In this document: piece after piece, positions 7,462-14,096 of the stretch
Position numbering within the stretch: position 1 is the first letter of the stretch
Layout of the letters: each line of letters opens with the position of its first letter
Source: Planctomycetota bacterium
GTDB lineage: Bacteria; Planctomycetota; Phycisphaerae; SM23-33
DNA length: 20,277 bases
Reading direction: 5' to 3'
Assembly (NCBI GenBank): GCA_021160865.1
Contig: JAGHBS010000034.1
Location: forward strand, 1 to 20,277
Notes under the pieces: generated by a model
The model's input: the letters and a program-made list of their open reading frames with translations, nothing else
Told to the model about the DNA's origin: nothing
The model's database searches: none
Made by a program: the position numbers and the translations under genes

Positions 7462-8292
7462 TTGATCTACGGAGCATTTTCAGTATATTTGATAGGAATT
7501 GTCCTTGCAGCGATGGGTGTTTATCGGCTCTGGGCGGGTATGGTCAAACCGTCAAGGGTCAACTGGGCACTCCTGCCTGGAACCATCGTCGCAGAGATGG
7601 CTTATATCTTTGGTTGTCTTATCACTGGTGGGGAAATCAGACGGGCAAAATTGATGGACTCATCGACGACATCTTCCCGAACCAGCCGTCATTTGAGTAA
7701 AAACTCCTTAGCAGAACCGACTACCGAGGCATCGCCGAAACTAAAACATCTCGGGCCTATAATTGCTGCGTTAATCTCGCTTATTGCCTGCGGGGCAGGG
7801 ATTATTATCACCCATACCCTGCTTGGTAAGCCCGTTATCGAAAAATTCATAACACAAAGCGATACCGCCAACCTCACCGAACGTCTCAAACATCTACCGG
7901 GCTCGACAGCACAATTCTGGGACCAATTCTCTGCCCAGCTGACCTTACTTCACAATATGGCTTCAACATGGTGGGAGTTGGACTGGCTGAATTGGCGGGT
8001 ACTTCTGTTTGTCTATCTGACAACCTGCTTGACCATCCGATTAGCCCCCGTTCGGCGATCGCTTCGGGCTACCCTTGCAGCCGTGCTATTGGCAGCAGGA
8101 ATTATTGCCCTGCTCGGGCTGGCTTGGAAGGGGTTCGACTCAATCATTGAGCAGCTCTGGCCATTGATAATCTACCTTTGGTCAACATTGCTTTTCCTGC
8201 TCTGGGTGAGTTTGATGATTCGAGGCGGAATTGGCCTGATCGCTGCCCTTGCAGGAAAGGATTTGTCAACCACAATATCTTCACATAAGTAA
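7462..8292 (+). CDS. Six-helix integral membrane protein, function unknown
   Basis: I do not recognise this 276-residue protein. It has about six hydrophobic helices: 3-23, 35-55, 98-120, 178-196, 201-221 and 233-258. A polar cytoplasmic or periplasmic stretch (about 58-95, Ser/Thr rich) lies between helices 2 and 3, and a larger loop (about 121-175) containing several Trp and Gln residues lies between 3 and 4. There is no catalytic motif, cysteine pair or histidine cluster to suggest an enzyme. It starts with TTG, supported by GGAAGG at 7447-7452. It is transcribed away from the zinc-ribbon/PH-like gene across a shared 288-bp region and stands alone on its strand, with the next gene convergent. 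The shared control region makes a functional link with the zinc-ribbon protein possible but unproven. Confidence 0.75.
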   Translation: MIYGAFSVYLIGIVLAAMGVYRLWAGMVKPSRVNWALLPGTIVAEMAYIFGCLITGGEIRRAKLMDSSTTSSRTSRHLSKNSLAEPTTEASPKLKHLGPIIAALISLIACGAGIIITHTLLGKPVIEKFITQSDTANLTERLKHLPGSTAQFWDQFSAQLTLLHNMASTWWELDWLNWRVLLFVYLTTCLTIRLAPVRRSLRATLAAVLLAAGIIALLGLAWKGFDSIIEQLWPLIIYLWSTLLFLLWVSLMIRGGIGLIAALAGKDLSTTISSHK

Positions 8293-8358
8293 AAGAAAAC
8301 AGCCCACTCAGGGATAAACTTCTCCAGTCTTCGCTTTAGATATTTTGTTGCTTAGCAA

Positions 8359-9195
8359 TTAGCAAATATGCTGTAATTCACCATCGTTCGCACATCGCCA
8401 CCAGGCATAATACTTGCTTTCCATCTCTTCTTGCGTGGGGTAGGGATAATATGCAATCGAGTTGCTATCTCCCAAAATGAACCCACCCTTGACGCAGCGA
8501 TATAGGAACGATTGCCGCCAGACGCGATCGACCGTCTTGGTATCCTTGCCTTTGCCACGTTTTAGCTCGTCAAGACAATTTCGCAAATGATCTATATTAG
8601 GATAAGGTAAATTCTCAGCTGAGCCGTTCAGCGGATCATCAGCCAGACCGGCGAGGTCTAATTCGACGAAGCATATCCTCGGAACGGAAATTGGCTTGGA
8701 AGTATCAGTAACCCACCTGCAAAACTCGATTGGATTGAGCTTGCTTGCAATAAGTGGATGAACGGGACAAATCTCCTGATAAAGATGATACGTCCCTGAG
8801 AACTCTGCAGGTATCTGCCCACGCTCAATTTCAAGAACCTGCCCATGAGCAGTTGCAAGATAGAGATTCTCGATGGCTTCAATTGGGACATGCTCAAGGA
8901 CACGGTAGATACCCAGATAAACCGAATGCTTGGGGGTACCGTCAGGATGTGGCACGCACCTCTGTTCAATGTGAGAAAAGTCGAAGTAATCGTTCCTAAA
9001 ATCATCCTTGAGACGAAAGTACATTGCCTGACCATGAGGGCGCTTAACAGTGCCGGTTGCAAGATAAACGCCAAACTCTACTGGCGGCAGCATAGAGACC
9101 ACCAACGATTCGGGAATCATCGAAAGATAAAGGTATCGTTCCACTTCAAAAACCCTTCCAAAATCATCCACCAACACATCATCTTCACTTTTCAC
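8359..9195 (-). CDS. Conserved-looking protein of unknown function
   Basis: I cannot assign this protein to a family. With the GTG start at 9195 it has 278 residues. It is soluble, mixed alpha/beta, rich in Tyr, Pro and Glu, and has no signal peptide or membrane helix. Its N-terminal part contains a distinctive SMIPESLVVSMLPPVEFG stretch followed by KRPHGQAMYFRL. Cysteines and histidines are scattered and form no obvious metal-binding pairs. The C-terminus is Trp/Tyr-rich (YYAWWRCANDGE). The frame is open upstream to a TTG at 9225 that lacks a ribosome site, whereas GTG 9195 has AAGGG 3 bases before it, so I prefer GTG with modest certainty. It lies 116 bp downstream of rmuC on the same strand and could be its distal operon member. 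Codon use resembles the neighbours, with no sign of recent transfer. Confidence 0.72.
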   Translation of the reverse strand: MKSEDDVLVDDFGRVFEVERYLYLSMIPESLVVSMLPPVEFGVYLATGTVKRPHGQAMYFRLKDDFRNDYFDFSHIEQRCVPHPDGTPKHSVYLGIYRVLEHVPIEAIENLYLATAHGQVLEIERGQIPAEFSGTYHLYQEICPVHPLIASKLNPIEFCRWVTDTSKPISVPRICFVELDLAGLADDPLNGSAENLPYPNIDHLRNCLDELKRGKGKDTKTVDRVWRQSFLYRCVKGGFILGDSNSIAYYPYPTQEEMESKYYAWWRCANDGELQHIC

Positions 9196-9311
9196 AATCC
9201 CTTTTGAAAAACAATAACCCGTCAAGTCAAATCTGTCAATTTCATCTCAAGGAGCATAAATTGCTATCTGCAAACAAATACCTTATCCACTCTGGTAAGA
9301 GGACATTGACA

Positions 9312-10418
9312 TTATTGTTCTATTTGTCGTGGTTGCGAGGTTTCTATGTCAAGACCGCGAGCCTGTCGAACCTCGGCAATCTTTGCAAGGGGTTTATCCA
9401 ACATATTTGTACGAGTAGTAATGAGATTTTCATACTCTTTTCGGGCTTCATCGAGTTTCTTGCCCATCAAGGTCATTGAATCCTTGAATCGTTGCCATTG
9501 CTTCTCGAATGCATCAAGAAGGTTGAGTACGTCCTGGGCGCCTTTAGCAATATTTGCATTCTCCGCTGCTGAGCGAATTACCGAAAGCATCGCATAGAGC
9601 GTCAGCGGGCTACAAAGGACGATCCGCTGCTTCAGGGCATCATCCATCAGTTGATGGTCGAGTTCCATCGCAAGTGAATAGACCTGCTCATTGGGGATGA
9701 AAACAATAGCATAATTGACCGTGTTTCCAGCAGGATTGATATATCCCCGCCTGGCTGACGCTACCGTGCGGATATGTTCACGAACAGCTGATATGAACTC
9801 CTTACCTGCTTGAGATTTATGCTCATCGTCAGCATCGAGATATTGTAATGCCTTTTCAAGAGGGAACTTCACGTCCATGTTGACCGTCAAATCATTGGGT
9901 AAGAAAAAGGTATAATCAGGCCTGCCTGCACCTTCAGCCGCCAGACTTGACTGCTTTACATAGTTTATTCCTTCCACCATTCCTACAACCCGCAGAACAT
10001 CGTCGGTCATGCGCTCGCCCCAGGCACCGATACGTTTAGAACCTGCCAGGGCGTTGCGAAGCGACTCGGTCGTCGTCGAAAGTGCTGATAATCGCTCTGC
10101 CAGCTGACCATAATGCTTTTGACGCTCCGATTCGATCTGATTGACGAGCTGTCTGAGCCGTTCGACCCGCTCGTTCATCTGGGAGATGGATTGATCGATT
10201 AGCCCCTTTTTCCCCTCGATCTCGGCAGCAGCAGCGGCTGATTGGGCTTTCAAAACCTGTTCAGCCATAGAGATTATCTGCTTGCCGCTCTGTGCGATTA
10301 CCTCCTGACTGATAGCGGTGAAGGTATCCTTGCTCGCCTTACTTCGAATCACACTAATTATCAGCGTGATAGCAGCACCTATGATAAGCCCTACGATGAA
10401 TGCAATGATGATTCCCAT
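9312..10418 (-). CDS. rmuC: DNA recombination protein RmuC
   Basis: RmuC proteins limit recombination at inverted repeats and are predicted nucleases tied to the inner membrane. The 368 residues show the standard layout: one N-terminal membrane helix (about 3-23), a long Gln/Ala/Glu-rich coiled coil (about 30-125), then the RmuC core. The core opens with KRIGAWGE and continues through GRPDYTFFLPND and MDVKFPLEKALQYL. The Asp and Lys of those segments fit a PD-(D/E)xK-like active site. A second coiled coil (about 300-345) closes the protein. The length is typical for the shorter family members. It starts with ATG 10418, preceded by GGTGAT. The gene is 66 bp downstream of efp on the same strand. 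Confidence 0.92.
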   Translation of the reverse strand: MGIIIAFIVGLIIGAAITLIISVIRSKASKDTFTAISQEVIAQSGKQIISMAEQVLKAQSAAAAAEIEGKKGLIDQSISQMNERVERLRQLVNQIESERQKHYGQLAERLSALSTTTESLRNALAGSKRIGAWGERMTDDVLRVVGMVEGINYVKQSSLAAEGAGRPDYTFFLPNDLTVNMDVKFPLEKALQYLDADDEHKSQAGKEFISAVREHIRTVASARRGYINPAGNTVNYAIVFIPNEQVYSLAMELDHQLMDDALKQRIVLCSPLTLYAMLSVIRSAAENANIAKGAQDVLNLLDAFEKQWQRFKDSMTLMGKKLDEARKEYENLITTRTNMLDKPLAKIAEVRQARGLDIETSQPRQIEQ

Positions 10419-10484
10419 TTATCACCAATAATTTTTAATTTTCCTGATTTCCAAACGCGGGATTGGTGTGTTTACATCCTTTCT

Positions 10485-11045
10485 TTATACCTTGCCGATG
10501 TATTCGCCTGTGCGGGTATCCACCTTGATTATCTGACCATTTTCGATAAACGGTGGAACTTTCACCCTTGCTCCACCTTCGCAAATTGCCTCCTTCATCT
10601 GTGCCGTTGCCGTCGCACCTTTGACCTGAGGCGGGGTATCGATGACCTTCAATTCCACTGTTGTGGGAAACTCGACCGTCACCGGCTTACCATCTACAAA
10701 CGCCACCTCCAGCATGATGTTGGGTGCAAGATAAACGGATTTTTCTCCAATAAGTTCAGCCGGTATGCGAATATGGTCAAAGGTCTCCGGATCCATCAAG
10801 ACATGGCTATCTGCTTCGGAGTAAAGGTACTCCAATTGTCTTTTGTCAAATATTGCCTGCTCGACAGTTTCGTCCACACGGAAGCGTTCCCTGATTATCT
10901 GTCCTGTGGTAGCATTTTTTAGACCTATCTGCATATAACTTTGTCCCTTGCCTTTGACTACATGCTCGACACTATGGACGATCCAGATCTGATCATTCCA
11001 CATCACACCCATACCTTTGCGAAGATCAATTGCCCTTATTGCCAT
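10485..11045 (-). CDS. efp: Translation elongation factor P
   Basis: EF-P binds ribosomes stalled at polyproline stretches and promotes peptide bond formation. The 186-residue protein shows the three beta-barrel domains: a KOW-like domain I (about 1-63), an OB domain II (about 66-128) and a C-terminal OB domain ending in GARVKVPPFIENGQIIKVDTRTGEYIGK, the usual EF-P C-terminal signature. The loop that carries the modified residue reads VVKGKGQ, with K33 at the position equivalent to E. coli K34. The common PGKG proline is replaced by lysine. The frame is open upstream to 11072, but ATG 11045 is preceded by AAGGAG at 6 bases, which decides the start. No modification enzyme (EpmA/EpmB, EarP or YmfI) is present in the window. 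rmuC follows downstream. Confidence 0.93.
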   Translation of the reverse strand: MAIRAIDLRKGMGVMWNDQIWIVHSVEHVVKGKGQSYMQIGLKNATTGQIIRERFRVDETVEQAIFDKRQLEYLYSEADSHVLMDPETFDHIRIPAELIGEKSVYLAPNIMLEVAFVDGKPVTVEFPTTVELKVIDTPPQVKGATATAQMKEAICEGGARVKVPPFIENGQIIKVDTRTGEYIGKV

Positions 11046-11051
11046 ACATTT

Positions 11052-11057
11052 CTCCTT
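11052..11057 (-). promoter_or_regulatory. Ribosome binding site deciding the efp start
   Basis: AAGGAG on the minus strand lies 6 bases before ATG 11045. It excludes the longer reading frame beginning at 11072, whose extra nine codons would include this site. Confidence 0.8.
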
Positions 11058-11077
11058 CTTTAGTTCACGCATAGAAA

Positions 11078-11106
11078 AGTGTATGAATTAGACCCCTATT
11101 TTGCAA
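11078..11106 (-). promoter_or_regulatory. Weak candidate promoter for efp
   Basis: On the minus strand, TTGCAA (11101-11106) and TACACT (11078-11083) are 17 bases apart. Each matches only four of six consensus positions. The spacing and the position about 35 bases upstream of the start are right, but the match could be chance. Confidence 0.3.
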
Positions 11107-11178
11107 CCCTGCGATACATTCTTGCCCTGCTTTAGTAAGTTATAATTGAGTCCATTCAAAAGAATACTTTGAAAAACC

Positions 11179-11208
11179 TTGATATTTTCGTGTGGATACT
11201 GATAAAAT
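11179..11208 (+). promoter_or_regulatory. Sigma70-like promoter for the rpsP-trmD-rplS operon
   Basis: TTGATA (11179-11184) and TAAAAT (11203-11208) are separated by 18 bases, each matching five of six consensus positions. The leader to the rpsP start would be about 80 bases. It faces away from efp, so the two operons diverge across this 249-bp gap. Confidence 0.5.
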
Positions 11209-11294
11209 TGTGAAACTATATTTATTGCCTCGTTTTGCACAAGTAGGTCTGGGTTGGTTCTTCGAGATTGGATTGATTTGGGAGTGAATATAAA

Positions 11295-11552
11295 TTGGCA
11301 GTCAGAATACGATTGAAAAGGTTTGGCAGGCGACACAGAAGTTTCTTTCGGATAAGTGCAGTCGACGCTCGTCGGCCACGCGACGGCAAGGTGCTGGAAG
11401 AACTTGGCTGGTATGACCCACAGGCAAAGACGCCTGATAAGCGCCTTTCTATCAAGCGAGATAGAGTTGAACACTGGCTGAAGATGGGCGCCAAACCAAC
11501 CGAAACGGTCAGAAACTTGCTAAAAGAACAGGGAATAATCGTCAAGAAATGA
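11295..11552 (+). CDS. rpsP: 30S ribosomal protein S16
   Basis: S16 is a primary-binding protein of the 30S body. The 85 residues show the family pattern VRIRLKRFGRRHRSFFRI, then DARRPRDGKVLEELGWYDP, and RVEHWLKMGAKPTETVRNLL. The length is normal (80-90 residues). The start is TTG, supported by GGGAG at 11280-11284 with 10 bases of spacing and by homology beginning at once. The gene is the first of a plus-strand run, 66 bp before trmD. rimM, which commonly sits between rpsP and trmD, is absent here. Confidence 0.96.
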   Translation: MAVRIRLKRFGRRHRSFFRISAVDARRPRDGKVLEELGWYDPQAKTPDKRLSIKRDRVEHWLKMGAKPTETVRNLLKEQGIIVKK

Positions 11553-11618
11553 CCGTATAAAATAAGTACCTGCCACGATTTCAAGATAAAGATAATACTG
11601 CTTTGTCAAACTATTCCT

Positions 11619-12359
11619 ATGCTAAAGAGAATTGACATACTGACGCTGTTTCCTGAGATGTTTGAGCCGTTATTGAAGACGAGCATCGTCGGTCGGGCAG
11701 TATCATCGGGGATTATTGATATAAAGATAACCAATATACGCGACTTTGCCACCGATCGTTATGGCTCGGTCGATGATGCCCCTTACGGCGGCGGGCCCGG
11801 GATGGTGATGATGTGCCAGCCCGTCTTTGATGCCGTCGAAGCTGTACGCGCTCAATACGAACCAAAAGGAAAGGTGATACTGCTGACGCCACAAGGACAA
11901 AAACTCAATCAGGACATAGTCAAACAATTATCACAGGAAGATAGATTAATCCTGATAGCAGGACATTACGAAGGCTTCGACGAGCGGATTCGGCAGGGTC
12001 TTGCAGATATGGAGATCAGCATCGGTGATTTTGTCTTATCGGGTGGAGAGATACCGGCGATGGCGATAGTCGATGCCGTCGTCCGCCTGCTGCCCGGAGC
12101 GCTGGGCAAGGAAGAAAGCACTGCAGAAGAATCGTTCAATTGCGGGCTTTTAGAATATCCCCAATACACACGCCCGCAGGAATTTCGCGGAATGAAAGTA
12201 CCCGATATCCTACTAAGCGGAGATCATAAGAAAATCGCTCAATGGCGAAAGGAGCAAGCACAACAAAGAACCAGGCAACGACGACCTGATCTGTGGGAAA
12301 AATATCTTGAAAAACAAAAAGGAGAAAAATCGATTCCCTGTAATGACCTGAAAAATTAG
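11619..12359 (+). CDS. trmD: tRNA (guanine-37-N1)-methyltransferase
   Basis: TrmD methylates G37 next to the anticodon in tRNAs such as Leu, Pro and Arg, using S-adenosylmethionine bound in a trefoil knot (SPOUT fold). The 246 residues show YGGGPGMVM (56-64), the knot segments GHYEGFDERI (115-124) and SIGDFVLSGGE (134-144), and the C-terminal GLLEYPQYTRP. The catalytic acid usually found as Asp in a DSF triplet reads ESF here (E171), a conservative change. ATG 11619 opens directly into LKRIDILTLFPEMF, so the start is clear even without a strong ribosome site. It lies between rpsP and rplS in the widespread ribosomal order. Confidence 0.96.
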   Translation: MLKRIDILTLFPEMFEPLLKTSIVGRAVSSGIIDIKITNIRDFATDRYGSVDDAPYGGGPGMVMMCQPVFDAVEAVRAQYEPKGKVILLTPQGQKLNQDIVKQLSQEDRLILIAGHYEGFDERIRQGLADMEISIGDFVLSGGEIPAMAIVDAVVRLLPGALGKEESTAEESFNCGLLEYPQYTRPQEFRGMKVPDILLSGDHKKIAQWRKEQAQQRTRQRRPDLWEKYLEKQKGEKSIPCNDLKN

Positions 12360-12402
12360 CGCGCAAGTATTATACTAAATCGAACAAAATCCCCACAATG
12401 AC

Positions 12403-12408
12403 AAGGAG
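12403..12408 (+). promoter_or_regulatory. Ribosome binding site fixing a GTG start of rplS
   Basis: AAGGAG lies 7 bases before GTG 12416. The good spacing and homology from the first codons make GTG the start of L19. Confidence 0.75.
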
Positions 12409-12415
12409 ATAAAAG

Positions 12416-12895
12416 GTGAACCAGGAATTGTTGAAAAAGGCAGCAGAGAGGTCGATGAAGAAAGACCTACCAAACTTTCGTGTCGGCGACACCGTCAAGG
12501 TCTATACAAAGATAGTTGAAGGTGATAAAGAGCGGATACAGGTATTCAGGGGCACGGTAATCGCTAGGCGAGGCAGTGGAACTTCGGAAACCTTCACCGT
12601 CCGCAGAATCGTAGCAAATGAAGGTGTCGAAAGGATATTCCCAATTCACTCCCCATCGCTTGTCAACGTAGAGGTCGTCCGCTCAGGCAAGACCAGACGA
12701 GCAAAACTATATTATCTCCGTCAACGTGTCGGAAAGGCAACTCGTCTGAAAGAAATAGCCGTCGAATCATCCACACCCTCACAAGATCAACAAACCGAGG
12801 AAAAACCATCACCCACGCTGGACGAAGAAAAAGAAGAACAATCGCAAGAATCTACGGAAGACACGCAGGAACAGCAAGATTCACAGAACGCATAA
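12416..12895 (+). CDS. rplS: 50S ribosomal protein L19 with acidic C-terminal tail
   Basis: L19 sits at the 30S-50S interface of the ribosome. Residues 1-116 are a complete L19 with FRVGDTVKVYTKIVEG, IQVFRGTVIARRG and the C-terminal GKTRRAKLYYLRQRVGKATR. Unusually, about 43 further residues (117-159) follow, made almost only of Glu, Gln, Ser, Thr, Asp and Pro. This makes the protein 159 residues instead of the usual 115-120. The tail is likely disordered and reverses the local charge of a normally basic protein. It starts with GTG. The gene is 56 bp after trmD and 21 bp before yraN, in one likely transcript. Confidence 0.95.
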   Translation: MNQELLKKAAERSMKKDLPNFRVGDTVKVYTKIVEGDKERIQVFRGTVIARRGSGTSETFTVRRIVANEGVERIFPIHSPSLVNVEVVRSGKTRRAKLYYLRQRVGKATRLKEIAVESSTPSQDQQTEEKPSPTLDEEKEEQSQESTEDTQEQQDSQNA

Positions 12896-12916
12896 AATCA
12901 ATCTAATCCGTTTATC

Positions 12917-13282
12917 ATGCCCAATGATACATTAGGTAATCGGGGAGAAAGATTGGCAGCCCATTATCTTCGTCAAAGGGGGATGAAGATACTGGCAAGG
13001 AACTATCGCTCTCCCGTAGGCGAAATCGACATCATCGCTCTGGACAAATCAACTAACGGGGGAACTATCGCATTCATCGAGGTTAAGACACGCAAAACAG
13101 ATAACTTTGCCGAACCTGCCTCTGCTATCGATGCACATAAGCGCCGACAACTCATCCGTACCGCCCAGTATTACCTCACTAACCACGATGCCGATGATTA
13201 CAATGCCCGATTTGACATCGTCTCAATCGTAATCGCCGACGATAAAAAGCCGATAATCCAGTATATTCCAGATGCATTCTGA
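12917..13282 (+). CDS. yraN: YraN/UPF0102 family nuclease-like protein
   Basis: This 121-residue protein belongs to UPF0102, whose fold resembles Holliday-junction resolvases of the PD-(D/E)xK class; its cellular role is not established. It shows LGNRGERLAAHYLRQRG at the N-terminus, then GEIDIIA (E36, D38) and FIEVKTR (E55, K57), the presumed metal-binding and catalytic set. AHKRRQLIRTAQYYL follows, as usual for the family. The length is typical. It is 21 bp downstream of rplS and its last 11 bp overlap the start of tatD, so the two are probably translationally coupled. Confidence 0.92.
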   Translation: MPNDTLGNRGERLAAHYLRQRGMKILARNYRSPVGEIDIIALDKSTNGGTIAFIEVKTRKTDNFAEPASAIDAHKRRQLIRTAQYYLTNHDADDYNARFDIVSIVIADDKKPIIQYIPDAF

Positions 13283-14096
13283 AACGGCAAAACTTATCGA
13301 TACGCACTGTCACCTTACCGATAATCGGCTAAGCAGAGATTTAGAAGGTGTTTTAGAGCGAGCAAGGGATGCTGGTGTGGTGGCGATTATCTCTGCCACT
13401 GCCGATGTGGCTGATAGTATCAAAGCCAGTCAGTTAGCAGAAAAATATAAGCAGATTTATTGCACTGCGGGCGTCCATCCTCACGAATCGGGCAAGGTTA
13501 GCAAAGATTATCTCAATCGCCTTGAGGAATTGATAAAAAATCCAAGATGCGTCGCTATCGGTGAGATTGGACTTGATTATCACTACGATTTTTCTCCGCA
13601 CGATGCCCAGCAGAGGGTCTTTGCCGAGCAGCTCACCCTCGCCCGCCGATATGGTAAACCAGTCGTCATCCATACGCGTGAGGCGTTCGACGACACACTG
13701 GCTATCATTTCCGAATCAGGTATATCGGGCGAACAGATAATCTTTCACAGCTTCACTGGCGGACAAGAGCAAGCCCGACGAGTACTCCAAATCGGCGCAT
13801 ACATCAGTTTCAGCGGGATTCTTACATTCAAAAACGCCGATGCAATCCGCTCAACAGCCGTCCTTGTTCCGGACGATAAGATACTCATCGAGACTGATGC
13901 CCCTTACCTATCACCCGAACCTATCAGGAAGATGAAAGTCAACGAGCCAGCCAACATCACTTATATAGCAGAATTCCTGGCTCGCATACGGAAAATCGGG
14001 GTTAAACAAGTTGCAGAGCAGACAACCGTCAATGCTCTAAAAATCTTCTCGCTCGACATTGATATGCGAGAAGATGTATCATCTGAATATGGCTGA
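13272..14096 (+). CDS. tatD: TatD family metal-dependent hydrolase/DNase
   Basis: TatD-type enzymes are TIM-barrel phosphohydrolases with 3'-5' exonuclease activity reported for several members. All expected metal ligands are present: H12 and H14 in DTHCHL, E98 in GEIGLDY, H134 in VIHTREA, H159 in IFHSFTG and D209 in ETDAPYLSP. The length of 274 residues is standard (255-280). ATG 13272 lies inside the end of yraN and the 3' end overlaps moxR by 8 bp, so yraN-tatD-moxR looks like a tightly coupled set. Whether it is TatD, YcfH or YjjV cannot be settled from the motifs. Confidence 0.94.
   Translation: MHSETAKLIDTHCHLTDNRLSRDLEGVLERARDAGVVAIISATADVADSIKASQLAEKYKQIYCTAGVHPHESGKVSKDYLNRLEELIKNPRCVAIGEIGLDYHYDFSPHDAQQRVFAEQLTLARRYGKPVVIHTREAFDDTLAIISESGISGEQIIFHSFTGGQEQARRVLQIGAYISFSGILTFKNADAIRSTAVLVPDDKILIETDAPYLSPEPIRKMKVNEPANITYIAEFLARIRKIGVKQVAEQTTVNALKIFSLDIDMREDVSSEYG

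Noticed and set aside
8338..8366. TTGCT/AGCAA inverted repeat as a terminator between convergent genes
   Set aside because: The stem is only 5 bp, AT-rich, lacks a U-run and runs into the stop of the minus-strand gene.
9283..9306. CTTATCC/GGTAAG imperfect hairpin after the rmuC stop as a terminator
   Set aside because: The short stem contains a bulge and no T-run follows in either direction.
10242..10922. A 226-codon plus-strand open frame across rmuC and efp
   Set aside because: It is antisense to two firmly identified genes, has a Cys/His/Phe-rich composition typical of shadow frames and no recognisable motif.
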